A DNA stretch of 64,000 bases from Heterobilharzia americana (lineage: Eukaryota; Platyhelminthes; Trematoda; Strigeidida; Schistosomatidae), in NCBI GenBank assembly GCA_944470555.2, contig OX104129.1, positions 50,005,998-50,069,997 on the forward strand, read 5' to 3'. Position 1 is the first letter of the stretch. The number at the start of each line of letters is the position of its first letter. Below, piece by piece: positions 37,745 to 49,727 of this stretch. The notes below the pieces were generated by a model. It saw only the letters and a list, made by a program, of their open reading frames with translations. It ran no database searches and was not told where the DNA came from. The position numbers and the translations under genes were made by a program.

Positions 37745-38520
37745 GTAGTGACCGAATTTTCAGCTTCAATAGGTTACAGAACGGAGTATTTACAGAAGTT
37801 CGATACTTGCCATATTTCTTGACCTAAAGCAAACATTTACCCTATCGATCAACGGGTGTTGTGAAAGTTTGTAATAATGTAGAGCTTTAAGAAAGAATAC
37901 TGTGCGCTTAATGGCTCTTTTCTCGAACCTTGGCCTGCATATGAAAGCTTTTGAACATTTATTGTCTGAAGTCATAATAACCAACTATATCCTCCAACAA
38001 TATCTACTATCACTATATTTATATAATTCTGTCAAACATATAAAAATGGATAGGACGTTACGTATTTACGAATTCTTAAAGATTTACTTACTCCTCGAAC
38101 TTCACTTAACGACCGAAAGCAAGCTTATTCTGTTTGATGATGAACTTGAAAACGTCAGGATCTTCTGAGTGTTTTAAACAAATATTTGAATGTCGCTGGC
38201 CTACTAGATGGTAGAGGATTGGTGTGAAATGTCTTGTGGCAGTAGGAAAGGGAGTGAAGTGATGAAACAAGTTAGTGACTTCAGTTACATCTTAAGTTGT
38301 ATCAGTTCTAGCGAAAAAAATTGGAAATATAGCTACTATTTAGGAGGTTCGCTTTTCGTTTGCAAAATTATGCCGACAGTCCGTTCTTCTCTATATTATG
38401 GCTGTGAGATATAGGTACTGATAGTGAAAGGTATGGAAAGTTCGTAAGTTTTGAGCAGAATCATTCTTGTAACCCTGTTCATGCGACGTGAAACTATCAA
38501 GTGATCATCATGGGCTCCTG
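37745..38520 (+). pseudogene. Strongly decayed LINE RT (same type as 7.9-9.0 kb)
   Basis: Landmarks appear in the correct order and orientation. CCATATTTCTTGACCTAAAG at ~37,811 would encode the FLDLK of motif A. LILFDDELENV at ~38,126-38,158 resembles the segment following the ADD motif. TVRSSLYYGCEI near 38,370-38,414 matches the C-terminal 'AVRSVLLYGSETW' block, with VLIVKGMESS downstream matching 'LRVEDMRKL'. The spacing between the first and last landmarks (~545 bases) is slightly shorter than usual. Stops and frameshifts are abundant. Individual matches are weak, but their order makes the call plausible. Confidence 0.45.
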
Positions 38521-39569
38521 TATGTATTTGAGGTAAGATGGGCATTTAGTTCTATGGAGCTGTAAGGTAGGGTTTATAGATTTCAAACTCCATAAACCTT
38601 TCATGCTCACCTCTACCTGTTTAGTCTAAATCTCTGTGCCATTCAGCCTTTAACCAAAATCCTCCACTTTAAGACAAAGATGGCTTATTTCTGTTGTATG
38701 AACCTAATTAGGTATAATTGTAATTATTTATATTTGCAAATGTCTTACAAACTGCATGGTCCACATTGAGATTTTTACAACTGAATAGTTGTTCATCTGC
38801 CAAACTGTGGTGCCACCAAGTCTTCCCCTGGAAACTGCTCAGCCAATATCAAAATATGTGATATCTAACGCAAAAGTGTCATCTACTATCACATGATACT
38901 ACTAGTGAACAACTTGAGTAGTTTCTAACTGTCCAAGTTATTCACTAGTAGTAATTATTTATATTCTCAAAGTATTCAGCAGTGTCAGTTTAGGTGAAAC
39001 TTAATCGAATGAGACGAACCGCTTCAAATGCATCTTACACTTCAAATCCAATGGTTTCTGAATGCATCATCGTCAGCCCACAGAGATCACTATGCTGAAA
39101 TGCACAAATATGCAATTCACTCATGTAACAGTTTTTCAGTTGTTACGTCTCTATGCTACCTACCGTAAAATAAAAGCTCTGAGAAACAAGCTAAATGAAA
39201 GTCTCTGGCCTCGCATCTGTACAGATGTTTTATTCTCAGTTTTTGTTTCCGGAAGCTGCAAATATGGTCAAAAGTAGTGAGTTGTTTGACAGAAGTGGAT
39301 ATAATGTTCCCATGAGTAAAGGGAAGATGTATATGAATAAACTTTTCAACTGTAAGGCTTCCTGGAAGAAGCGAATACGATAACAGGGGAATCGTGTTAT
39401 TCATGATGTTGGTGCATTTTATTCAAGTGTTTAAGAATGTCAGCATTAAAGCATGCCTTTTGATTTATATTTCAAGCAATGAACTATATGCATTTCTGTG
39501 AAAAATTATTGCCTAGACAGTTTCATTGGACACCAGAATCTTGCTGCATACGTGCACATTTGCTTTCTT
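38521..39569. other. No recognisable gene
   Basis: AT-rich interval before the young LINE insertion. The overlapping short frames around 39,060-39,400 lack motifs. Confidence 0.4.
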
Positions 39570-39578
39570 ATATTTCCT

Positions 39579-40408
39579 AGAAGACTCGGATTTCGCCGAT
39601 GACTTATGCCTAATGTCACATAAACTTGAAGATCTGCAGGCAAAAACTAACAAGTTGACAGAAGAGGCAGCTAAGACGGGACTTCAGGTGAATATAGAGA
39701 AGACAGAAGTGATGAAGATACCGCACCACCACCATCAACAACAACAACAAACTCCAATCACCGTCAACGGGAGAAACTTGAAGGAAGTAACCTCCTTCAC
39801 TTATCTAGGAAGCACTGTTTCAACTACAGGCGGGACGGACGAGGACGTCAAAGTCAGAATCGGAAAAGCAAGACAGGCGTTCATTAGCCTGAAACCAGTG
39901 TGGAGATCTTCTGCACTCAGCATGCGGAACAAGATACGGATTTTCAACACCAACGTCAAGTCAGTGCTCTTGTATGGCTCAGAGACTTGGCGCGCCACGA
40001 AAGGTATTTCCAATAAACTACAGACATTCATCAACAACTGCTTACGCTCGTTGCTGAAGATCAGATGGCCAGAAAAAATAAGCAACAAGGAACTCTGGGA
40101 ACGAAGCAACCAAGAACCTATCACGCAACAAATATGCAGGAAGAAGTGGAGATGGATTGGGCATGCACTGAGAAGGCCGACTGAGGACATCACGCGTCAG
40201 GCCCTCGAGTGGAATCCCTATGGGAAGCGACGAGTTGGACGTCCGAGGGTGACATGGAGGAGGTCATGCGAGGAGGAAATGAGAGGTTGTGGGCTGTCGT
40301 GGAACCAGGTTCAAAAGATCTCGGAGAACAGAGGTCACTGGAGGCGTGCTACTGAAGCCCTATGTTCCACTCGGAACCCAAGGGACTAATAATAATAATA
40401 ATAATATA
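39579..40408 (+). mobile_element. 5'-truncated RTE-like LINE insertion with TAA tail
   Basis: An 830-base LINE 3' end is bounded by the direct repeat ATATTTCCT at 39,570-39,578 and 40,409-40,417, a probable target-site duplication. It begins inside the RT gene at the motif C region and ends with the stop codon running straight into a TAA repeat tail (40,387-40,408). A very short 3' UTR and a microsatellite tail are typical of RTE-type elements. The long open frame and clean boundaries make this the youngest-looking LINE in the window. It cannot move by itself because the endonuclease and most of the RT are absent. Confidence 0.8.
39586..40389 (+). CDS. LINE reverse transcriptase, C-terminal part (truncated)
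   Basis: About 267 codons are open to the TAA at 40,387-40,389. The frame opens with DFADDLCLMSH, the RT motif C region (FADD), followed by TGLQVNIEKTEVMKIP, then FTYLGSTVS (thumb). Next come FNTNVKSVLLYGSETWR, ISNKLQTFINNCLRSLL, WIGHALRRP and GKRRVGRPRVTW, a C-terminal set typical of this LINE family. A histidine/glutamine-rich run lies near 39,724-39,750. There is no start codon of its own: the frame extends upstream into non-LINE flank (from ~39,526) only by chance. It is a truncated retrotransposon protein, not a host gene. The array at 20.6-28 kb and the copy at 59-62 kb are relatives with many lesions. Confidence 0.75.
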   Translation, partial: SDFADDLCLMSHKLEDLQAKTNKLTEEAAKTGLQVNIEKTEVMKIPHHHHQQQQQTPITVNGRNLKEVTSFTYLGSTVSTTGGTDEDVKVRIGKARQAFISLKPVWRSSALSMRNKIRIFNTNVKSVLLYGSETWRATKGISNKLQTFINNCLRSLLKIRWPEKISNKELWERSNQEPITQQICRKKWRWIGHALRRPTEDITRQALEWNPYGKRRVGRPRVTWRRSCEEEMRGCGLSWNQVQKISENRGHWRRATEALCSTRNPRD

Positions 40409-40417
40409 ATATTTCCT

Positions 40418-41120
40418 TTAAAACAAAACATTCAAGTGGAATAAATATTTTCTATTTGAGTAAACACTTTGTAATTAGTTTTGTTGTATAACAGTGCTTC
40501 GCAGAGTCATAAACCATTAGTATTGATGCGTAAGTTCTTTTTGTGGTACACTAATTCAATCAGTATACAACATATAGCCATAGGAGTAGATCTGTGTGAC
40601 CCCAGGATAAATTCAACATTTCACTGTCTATCATTAATTAATTATAAAACTTATTATCTCATTATTTAGTGTAGAAATAACTCTATCAATCAATCTTCAA
40701 TAAAACCCGTGTGAATGAACAAAGGATATACTTCCTGATAAATTCTTCTTCAGATCCTACAAATATATATGTATTTTACTTCAGCAACCGGCTCGAAGTC
40801 TTCTTGTGCGTTATATTTGCTGGGAATTCAGGTGTCTTCCAGTAATCTCTCAGATGAGAGAAGAAAATAGTGTATTGTATCATTGTGTAGATACAAATAT
40901 TCCCGGAATGCAAATTTCCCAGTTATTTTAAGTTGTATAGGACAGTGTAAACAGAAACGACTTATAGCAAACAAAAATTAGTAAAACATTATCTAAGGTT
41001 TATGGATACTTGCGATTTCTCATTGCTATACTGGGTCGCACTGCTCAACTTCTGTTAGAAGATGGGCTTATATATAGGTATAGATAATCCCCGAAAATTC
41101 ATCATGTTGTAGTGTACTTG
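40418..41120. other. No recognisable gene
   Basis: AT-rich flank of the LINE insertion. Confidence 0.4.
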
Positions 41121-41340
41121 GTGGCTAGAAATTTAATCCAGGACATCCATCTCATCCTGTTTACCCTCGTGCCCCAATCACCCAGTGGATATGGCTTGGA
41201 GTTTGAAGCAATGACTACTGGGTTTGAAACTCAATGTGAACGGCATCACTGACAAGGAGTATAGGTACACCAAACTGACAGGTTTTGAGTAGGATGAAAC
41301 GTGTATCCTGAACTCCACTGCTAGCCACCAATTACACTAC
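41121..41340 (+). mobile_element. Sm-alpha-type hammerhead SINE, near full length, decayed
   Basis: The left end (GTGGCTAGAAATTTAATCC, AGGACATCC) and right end (GTATCCTGAACTCCACTGC, TAGCCACC) are inverted versions of each other, as in other copies here. The tRNA-like centre contains GAGTTTGAAGC and GGGTTTGAAACTC. In the right-hand tail the hammerhead order is visible: GGTACACCAAACTGACAGG, then GAAAC and GTATCC. The conserved CUGAUGA is changed to CUGACAG, so self-cleavage is not expected. Confidence 0.6.
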
Positions 41341-43699
41341 AACATTAAAAGTCATCAAAGTGAAAAATACACTGCAATAGGAAGGGTACTGAAGACATCA
41401 AGACACTTCATGTGAATGTGATAGTGAGTGTTTACTGAGACAAAGATTTTGCCATGAATGTAAGCTTGACAGAAATATATCATGCACAGACGCATGAAAA
41501 CGTACTAATTTGAAGATAGAATAAACTTTGCTGATTGCCTCTCTGAAGTAAGAAACTGTTCAGTAAGACTTTTTCTAACCGCATTGCAGCAAGGATAAAA
41601 GTTTAAGGCTCAAGACTTTCGACTCCATTGTCCAATGACTTAGAGCTTTATTTTTCATTTTAGCCACTCTCTATCGAATTTATTTTCCTGTTCATTGCTT
41701 CATTCGAGTATTCACTTATTTTTTCAAACATAATGCTAATAACTGACTAGAACAATGGATGTCAAAGGTTTCGAAAATGCTGCGTATCACTTTCCAGTTC
41801 TGTACCAGACTTTAGCAGTTCAGTCTCTCATGCAGTTAAACATCATAGGATGTCCTAGATGAAAAAAATATATTCAGAACTAGATGTAACAGGGAATCTA
41901 TAGTATCGAATAAGTGGAAGTGACCCCACTAAACCACAACCTGTGAAGATTTACAAATAGAATTCAGCACTCCACGGCAAACCGTCATCATCGCCTTAGA
42001 CACATTGAAATGATGTGTTGACAAAACTAATTTAACAGTTATGAAATGCATGACTATAATAAAGCGTTTCCCCACTTGATTTCACTTTTTGTATCTTCTT
42101 CATTCCACTGTCTCTCTGATCCTTATTTTCAGGTTTCTGAATGGGAATTTCATTTATTTTAGCTTAACTGAAGTTTTTAAATTTATTTATGTAGGAACTG
42201 GTAGTTTGAATAAGCTAGATAGGTGCGTTTTGAAGCACTGAAAGTGTTAAAGTTATCTTGGAAGCTGCTGTGATCAGGCAACCCCACTTTTATCTAAACG
42301 TTCACTACAACTATTTATAGTTCCTGACATCTTAAGGCAGTGGATTTTTACAGCTCGTTTTGTTAACTACTCAAGAGTTATATGTTTAATGCATTCTAAA
42401 TAACTCATTTGTGATGAACATAGAATGAGTAAATTTGTGTCAAGGACATGCAAATTCAACAAGCCGATAGCAAAGGGTTAACGTATGACTGCCTTACCAA
42501 CTCTGGGCGTTTTTTCAATCATCTGTAATACTCTTTCATTTCGTAGACAGTAAGTCCTGTAGAATAACCGGTTTTATTACTATTTTGTCTTTCATACTTT
42601 CAAAATGGTCACAGCCTTAAAACGTGTTTCTTGTTCTTTTCCTATTTACTTCCCTTGAATAACGGGGCGAAAAGGAAACAGATCAAATCTCTTTTTTGCT
42701 AGTTCTGTTTAAGTTCCTCAGTAGCAGTCAGAAAAAGTTTGACGAACAACAACTAAATTTTTCAGCAATTTTATCTACAGAAAAGAAAATAATTATTGAG
42801 AATAAAATTTCTTTTAATTCTTTTTGCTTTTTTTACTTTGTTCAAAAGAATTATAATATGATAAGAAGAATAAATTTTATGTGCATATGGTGTGATTATT
42901 TGTTATAATCCTTTAAAATTTGCTAATATCATTAGAGATATGGCATGCCATTGTGTAATTATTAATTTAGGTAGGAAGGGATTAAATCGGTTAAATTAGT
43001 CTCAAGATAGAAAGAGAGATGTGAGGCATGCGTATTGATAGCTTTACATTGATTGATCAGTAACTCTTTTGAGTAAGTAAGTAAGCAAGCAAGTAAGCTT
43101 CTAACTCACTTCATAAAACTATCAGCTAAGTGAAGGGTCCCTAACTTCATTTGATATATTAAATTTGGTTAGTGAAAACTCACAAAGTCAGATTTACAAA
43201 CAGATAGATGAATGGTGCCATGATCAAATAGTAACCACAGTGAACGTGAGGGAGATTGCATGCACAAATTCATATTGTATATTGTCTCCTATTCACACTA
43301 ATCAATGAGAAATTGGTAACCAATGCTAGTTTGTTATAACTTGTAACTTCGTGAACAATCCAAGGAGAAAATGGTTTTATTTGCATACTGCTGACAAAAT
43401 CTTTTGTTTAGCAGTTTTTCTAAACGAAAGTACGCTGTAATGTTAATGCTTTCAGTCACTTTCCAGCTTCAAAAAGAAGAAGAGAATTTATTGAAAAGAA
43501 TATTCTTTGTCCAGATTGTTGCTTTTTTCAAACAAGTGTTTTAAATGTTATAATGTTATATTTAGGCTCAGTAACCAGTTCCTTGTCTTTTTGATCATTG
43601 CAATCCGGAAAAATTCTTAAAGTTGATTGTCTTTTGCATTGAAAGTAAAATACCCTCATAGATAAAGTCCATCGAAGTCTTCGCTTCACCGAGCCTTGC
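41341..43699. other. No recognisable gene; short GTAA repeat
   Basis: AT-rich. A short tetranucleotide run (GTAA/GCAA units) lies at ~43,072-43,099. A plus-strand frame at 42,696-42,908 is F/I/K-rich and probably chance. Confidence 0.4.
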
Positions 43700-44710
43700 G
43701 CTGTACTTCAGATAGAAAATGGCCCTCTGGAAAGCATCATAAGCGGGTTAGAATTTTATTGCCGTTATGTAGATGATACATTCTTGATTGTGAATAATGA
43801 GGACGATGCAAGGATCATACTGGATGAATTCAATGGCGTCCATCCAGCAATAACCTTCACTATTGAAACAGAAAGTGACGGCAGCATCACCTTCTTAGAT
43901 GTCCGATTGACAAGGAAGGTGGATGGAACTATAAAAAGAAGTGTGTATCGGAAACCAACGTCAACAGGTCAATACACCCACTTCTTGAGTTTCGTCCCCT
44001 TGCAATATAAACGAAATCTCGTTAAATGTTTGGTCCATCGGGCGAGACTCATCTGTTCAGATGATAGTTTTGACGAAGAGCTTCAAATTATCCACGATCT
44101 ACTCAGTAGTAATGGATATCCAGAAACGTTCCTGGCTAAAAATATGAACACATCCAATATGAAAACCAGAATGCCTACAGTCTCCAAGAAACCATTGTTT
44201 CTAAGACTACAATTTCGAGGTGACATCATCAGCGAAATTGTGACACAACGCTTAAGAAATGCCATAAGAAGATCATTTAATGCCGCCAAGTTATGTTGTG
44301 TTTTCTACAGCCGGCCGATGATGACCACACGAACTAAAGACAGACTCCCTGACTTCTCCTCTTCTATGTGCATTTACCAGTTCAACTGCTCCTGTGGAGC
44401 TAGTTACATTGGACGTACAGTTAGGCAAGTCCGTCGTCGAATCGCCGAGCATCATCCTTCATGGCTAAGTAAGGGGGAAACCAGACTGACACGAAGCTCA
44501 ATACTCTCTCATCTGATTGACACCGGCCACCGAGTTAACATTCATAATGCCTTTAAAGTTATTTATCACATTCCTTCTCACCTCACCCATCCTCTACGAG
44601 TCCGTCTTTTACATACAGCAGAAGCCATAGGAATCCACCTACACAAGCCAAGTCTGTGTGTTCAGAAGAGATTCGTACAGCCTCTTTCTTTGCCTTGGCC
44701 ATCTGTATAG
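43700..44710 (+). CDS. Penelope-like retroelement protein, C-terminal half (RT motif C to GIY-YIG nuclease)
   Basis: About 336 codons are open to the TAG at 44,710, the longest frame in the window. There is no start codon because the 5' part is missing: recognisable sequence begins near 43,700 with LQIENGPLESII, usually just before RT motif C. The catalytic YVDDTF is at 43,766-43,783. Next come ITFLDVRLTRK (~43,887) and VYRKPTSTGQYTH, then the linker NGYPETFL. The nuclease follows: CSCGASYIGRT at 44,387-44,419 (C-x-C pair plus the YIG core), RQVRRRIAEH, and a C-terminal part with HLIDTGH and LLHTAEAIGIHLHKP. Known Penelope-like elements join an RT to a GIY-YIG endonuclease in this order. RT motifs A and B are absent, so it is not autonomous, but the nuclease region looks intact. 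A host function is not suggested. Confidence 0.82.
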   Translation, partial: AVLQIENGPLESIISGLEFYCRYVDDTFLIVNNEDDARIILDEFNGVHPAITFTIETESDGSITFLDVRLTRKVDGTIKRSVYRKPTSTGQYTHFLSFVPLQYKRNLVKCLVHRARLICSDDSFDEELQIIHDLLSSNGYPETFLAKNMNTSNMKTRMPTVSKKPLFLRLQFRGDIISEIVTQRLRNAIRRSFNAAKLCCVFYSRPMMTTRTKDRLPDFSSSMCIYQFNCSCGASYIGRTVRQVRRRIAEHHPSWLSKGETRLTRSSILSHLIDTGHRVNIHNAFKVIYHIPSHLTHPLRVRLLHTAEAIGIHLHKPSLCVQKRFVQPLSLPWPSV

Positions 44711-46016
44711 CTCATTTATTACAACAAGACTCTTCATTTCATCCACCACACAATTCACTATAACTAGTATTTCAATAGCTCCATTATTATTATTATTACA
44801 GACTTAATCATCTTTCTCTCCCCCTACTGTCTCTAATTACCGTCAACAATTTACCATTTTACGTAACAGTTCATTTTTGCTCTTTAGTTATCATTATATA
44901 AAATATCAATTATGTAAGAACCTGTTCACAAAATCTTTCTACGATAATTGATCTTTGCTTTAGTTAACTGTCTTAATTACCTGATCAATTATCACCTTCT
45001 TGAAACTTTGAGATTGATAACCTTTCACTGAACAACTCTCACCACTAGATTGGTATGTAATTTTACGTTTGAAAATGCTATATTAGTATAGAGCCATTGA
45101 TGAGGAACTAATTGAAAAGAAATATTTCTTCGCTCACATTGTTTGTTTTACTAAATGTCTAAATGGGAATTTTTGCATTACTGAAAGTAAAATAAATAAA
45201 ATACCACTTGATGAGTACTTGTATGACAAATTTTTACCCAAAGCCTGTAGAGTTCAGTAGCACCTTTGTTTATTGTTTTATTCGTCACATTTAAGTGGCC
45301 ATCCAAAGGTTATAAATGTCAGGTTCCATGCAAAAAAGCAATACGATTCAACAAATATCCGAATGCCAAGTAAGAATAAATTAGATTGCCGAATTTCACA
45401 AAATATTCAGGTTTACCGTATGAAGATATAATGATGCATATGGGAACTAGGTCTTGTAGAATACTCATAACATCTGCTGATATAAGCCCTCTCGTTACTA
45501 CAGAATATAAGTCTCTGTGTTGGTCTGCAGGGACTAACGTGTAAAATCAGGTCTGAAGGATTTCACATAGCCAGTCGTAATCTTTGTTATTGGATTCGGA
45601 GTCTGTTTAGTCTAAACCATCTAGAAGGATTATTCACTGAAGTACAAGTGCCTGTTTAGTCTGGAGGTCAGTGATCATTTGTGAGCCAAAATACAGTGAA
45701 AAGCTTCGAGTCAAATACAGAGTGGTATTCGAAACTGTGGCAGAACTTAACGAAGAAAATAAAGGCCGATATATATTGTGAAATTAATCTTTCGCTAACA
45801 ATTTATCAGATAAATACGGAAAATAAGAAGTATAAGGCCTCTGGGACAAACTGGAAGTAACCAGCACTAGGAACCATCATTCACTTTGCTTTCAAAAGTA
45901 TATCGCGGAATTTATTTTGAACTACTAACTAGTAGTATAAATCTGTGAATAGAAGTTGACAAACAGCATCAAATCCATAGTAAACTTTTAACATCAAATA
46001 AAGAGTGATGAATATT
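44711..46016. other. Penelope 3' flank and unassigned DNA
   Basis: No gene is seen. A short ATT repeat lies at ~44,784-44,799, soon after the Penelope stop codon. I could not define the element's 3' terminus or a target-site duplication. Confidence 0.4.
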
Positions 46017-46270
46017 GGCTAGCAGCAGAATCCAGGATGTGATTTTCATCCTGTTTGGAACTATTTGGAAGAATATAATCACATTCTAGTGAGTAGTGGT
46101 GTTCCCAATATCACTCGAACCCACCTCCTACTTTATCAAACACCACAGAGATTTCCACGAGATCACTGAGTCACGACACCTACTGTCTGTATTTAGAAGG
46201 CAGATAAGTCCAGTTGACAAGCCCAAGGAAGGACGGAAAGTGTACCTTGAACCTCACTGCTAGCTACCAT
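46017..46270 (-). mobile_element. Sm-alpha-type hammerhead SINE, decayed, full span
   Basis: The left end TGGCTAGCAGCAGAATCCAG and right end ACCTCACTGCTAGCTACC are the inverted termini seen in other copies. The body holds a minus-strand box-B-like segment (reverse complement of ATCACTCGAACCC). Hammerhead blocks are still visible near both ends (ATTTTCATCCTGTTTGG on the left; CCAGTTGACAAGCCC and GGACGGAAAGTG on the right), but CUGAUGA and GAAA are changed. Confidence 0.6.
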
Positions 46271-46470
46271 CCATTATTACTGTCAAATCGAAACTATAGG
46301 TAATACCGAGTCATCCGCGCAGGAGTTCATATACCAAAACAGACCGATCATTTCGGTCAAACGATGAAAAATTAACATTCAAACAAGAAAGCCTGTGTTA
46401 CACTTATTCTCAATTTTTACACTGTAGTCCATGAAATAATGGAGAATACCTGTAGCTCTGGTGGATGGCC

Positions 46471-46626
46471 TCTGTTGTATTGTTTTCTCTGAGCTGGGTT
46501 GTTTGATCGTGTTGTTTCATCGTCTTTCTGGACGACAACATTCGCACCAACTTCATGGTGTCGTCCAGAAAGACGATGAAAGCTTCACGATTAAACAACT
46601 CCGCTCAGAGAACATAATACAACCAA
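46471..46626. repeat. Large hairpin (inverted repeat, ~65-base arms)
   Basis: The left arm 46,471-46,537 and right arm 46,558-46,626 are reverse complements apart from scattered mismatches. Shared blocks include TTTCATCGTCTTTCTGGACG and TTGTATT.GTTTTCTCTGAG. Only ~20 bases separate the arms, so a very stable stem-loop is possible in DNA or RNA. Both strands are open here (plus 46,461-46,772; minus 46,598-46,410), a side effect of the symmetry. A diverged single arm occurs at ~35,937-36,000 (GAAAGCTTTGCGATCAAGCA against GAAAGCTTCACGATTAAACA). It is probably a MITE-like repeat; the family is unknown. Confidence 0.75.
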
Positions 46627-49600
46627 GTTGTAATCTACTCATTTATGGTGTGCTGTATATGACAAACGGAAATCATAAAGTTCATATCCACTTGTTTGAT
46701 TTTCTTTCCTCTGTATACCATTATGTATCATTTATGATCATTTGTTTCATATATTTACTCGCTTTATTATAAGCACTCAATCCATAGATGTTACGAATGT
46801 CCTGACGAAATATGGGCGCCAAGTTTGATTTAATCATTATATAAGTAAGTTTTAATATAATCCTAGAGCGTCTAAAAAATCAAAACAAGACTTTTCCGAA
46901 CGTTTCGCTGTTCATGCCACAGTTTCGTCATCAGAACACTTGAATTTTTATTATTTTATCAGTATCAGTGTAAAACTTGAGCACTATGGTAGGATGTAAT
47001 TCCATACTAGATTTGTTTACTTGATATATATAGCACAGTGGCTCCGTATCACTTACCGGAAAACATTTCGAACATAAAGTATTACTCATAATCATGTCAA
47101 TGTTATCGCGCCACTTTCAATAATCAATTTTCACAGTCCCGTCTCCTAATATTTATTTTTTTTGGCAGTAGAATTGTACATACCTCTGGTGTAGGTGTTG
47201 CATCATTCCTATTCTATATGCTAGGTGTTGATTCAATGAACAAAGATTCAAGGGTCAAAATTTCTCTCTCTCCACATAATTATAATGAACTTAAGTACAG
47301 TGGTTTTATCACACCCTCTTGTGTGGCTATGTGTTAGTGCATGGATTACTATAGCTGAGGCTGCTTCTAGATTGTTGATCATACTAAGATCGGTCATTCT
47401 ATATTTAGCTAAATTCCTATGTTCCGATAATCTAACTGACCCCGACAACCTAGTTTGACCTATGTACCTGACCTTGCAGTCGTTGAATTGGATTTGGCAG
47501 ATTAGATTATTTTGCTGAATTGGTTTGATTTTATCAATTACTTAAGCTGGTAAAGCTTATCTCTGAGTTTGTAGGTTTAAAAGTCACCTTGATTCCAGCC
47601 TGTTCAACAAGATATGTAAAAGTTTACTATCACAAAAAAGGAAGAATATGGGACGACAGAACTATAAGAATCAGATGTCGAAAAGTAGTATGCTTATATT
47701 GATAGGATTATAAGTAATAATTTGTACTTGTAATATCATAAACCAAGTAATATTGCATCATTGTGCCATATGTATCAAATAAAATCTAATTATTTTATCA
47801 TTTGATAAAATTATGTCTTGTTTTTCATAACACGGGATTATATTAAAACAATTATTGAATGACTTATTGGCTTTAATGAAATTAAACTACCCAATATGAA
47901 CAGCATTTGCAAAATAAGATGATATCACTTTATTTCATATAATTTATTCAACTACTTACAACTTGAATAAATAAGAGAATGAGCATTTCAGTTCATAAAA
48001 AAGACAAATTAAAACAGTGAAATGCAGTCAAATAAGGGACACGTTACACCACGAATGGCAAAGAATGTTCTTGAATGAGTAAGATACGACTTAATATAAT
48101 TGAAAGTGGTTGCACAGTTCTGTGGGGAATAGAAACTACCTATACAAAACGAAAAATGGGCTCAAAAAGTGGTGAATTAATCGCTAATGTGAATGGGGAT
48201 GAGCATAAACAAAGATCAAACTCATGAAGGAACAGAGATACACTAACCCACTTGGTAGTAATAAACTAGCAGCTTTCTTCATCTCACTACATAATTCATA
48301 TCAGATTCATTAGATGCCAAAACCTTTGATGATCCGTTATTTGTTTAATGTCATGAAGTATTTCAACATGTCAACTTGGTGCCTTGTATTGGCTAGATTA
48401 CAGTCAGTATCACTGCTAAATCGAGCACAACCTCTTGGGTAAATATTTAACAACTCTGATAGACAATCATCATTCCGCTCTTTTCATGTATCTCATACCT
48501 CACGTACGTGTGATGTGATCCATGCACTTGGAATTAACCACAGTTAGGAACTGGTCTAACTTATAGTGTGTAGCTGATTGATTTTGATTCAGCTTCTAAT
48601 CTGCCTATTGATTCTCTCCACCACACTACCACATATGAATCTCAACTTTAAGGGTACTGACTTTTCTCTAAAATGATGTATTCTTTTATCTTCTTCATAA
48701 ATTTGTAGTAATTCTGAGCGAATTTCTTCAAACAGCTACTGTGGGCAAGACAGTTTTCAATCAACTTCTTTTTTGCTGTAGGTCTCACTTTGAAACAAAC
48801 TTTTTCTCCTTTATGATACGGTATTGAACCCCAACTAAAACTTACTCTACGAAAGCTGTTAAAGTTTAGTTATTGACCTCTAGAATTAGTTTTATGATAC
48901 TCATCAGTGAACCTCTGTAAAAACGTTTCTACTTCTTGAAAGTTGCTGCATACAGAAAACCTATTGATAATTTATTTCATGTAAATAAGGAGTTTTTCAA
49001 GTACACTATCAGTCATTGTAAAAAATTCGCAACGTTCTTATATTTTATTCTTCTTCCCTTCAGTAAACTCAACACAGCTTAGTGTCTTTAACATCATAGT
49101 TTAGAATGATCAACTGTTTTCAAAGGAATGAGCTAAAATAAAGTATAATTATCATTACGCAGTTATATGTATAGCGTATGATACTGTAAATAAAGCTGAT
49201 GAATATAAGATATTGTCAACACTATTGATTTGTCTTTTTCAAAAGAGTTGTGAAGGTTTTCTGCATAATTACACATTTATAGAACGACTAGATTATCAAG
49301 ATGTCAGATAAAAAGCTGACATAAACTGGAAGTGATAAGTTGATAAGTTGAAACTTTTCAGCAATACGTCTGCATTTAGAAGATAGAATTCATGCAAAAA
49401 AATACGATGCATTTGTGTAGTGCTTTTCAAACAAAATAATGATTTTGCTAGTGTTATATTTTCTGGGAAGGATGGTTTAGTCAAGATGTTTTCATTGTCA
49501 TTCCAGACAACATCATCAGCACAAACCCCAAAAAGAAGTGACCCGTGAGATTTCCTCCACCTTGTCCGAATGACCTTGGGTGTAATTTGTTGTTTCAGTT

Positions 49601-49719
49601 GAAATCGTGTCATTGACTCCATACGTATTTCGACTGGCTTTCCGACTGACGCATACTTTGTTCGTGTTTCATATTGATTGGTAGATTGGGTCAGTGATAA
49701 ATTGTCTATGAACTACTAA
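46627..49719. other. No confident gene
   Basis: AT-rich. On the minus strand at ~48,815-48,660 a ~50-residue open stretch (with FKVRPTAKKKLIENCL and FMKKIKEYIILEK) looks protein-like but has no recognised domain or clear splice borders. A minus-strand frame at 49,622-49,296 is likewise unassigned. Confidence 0.35.
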
Positions 49720-49727
49720 TTAAACAG

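Noticed and set aside
48660..48815. Minus-strand protein-like stretch near 48.7 kb
   Set aside because: Open for about 50 residues, but with no motif, no clear splice signals and no link to neighbouring elements.
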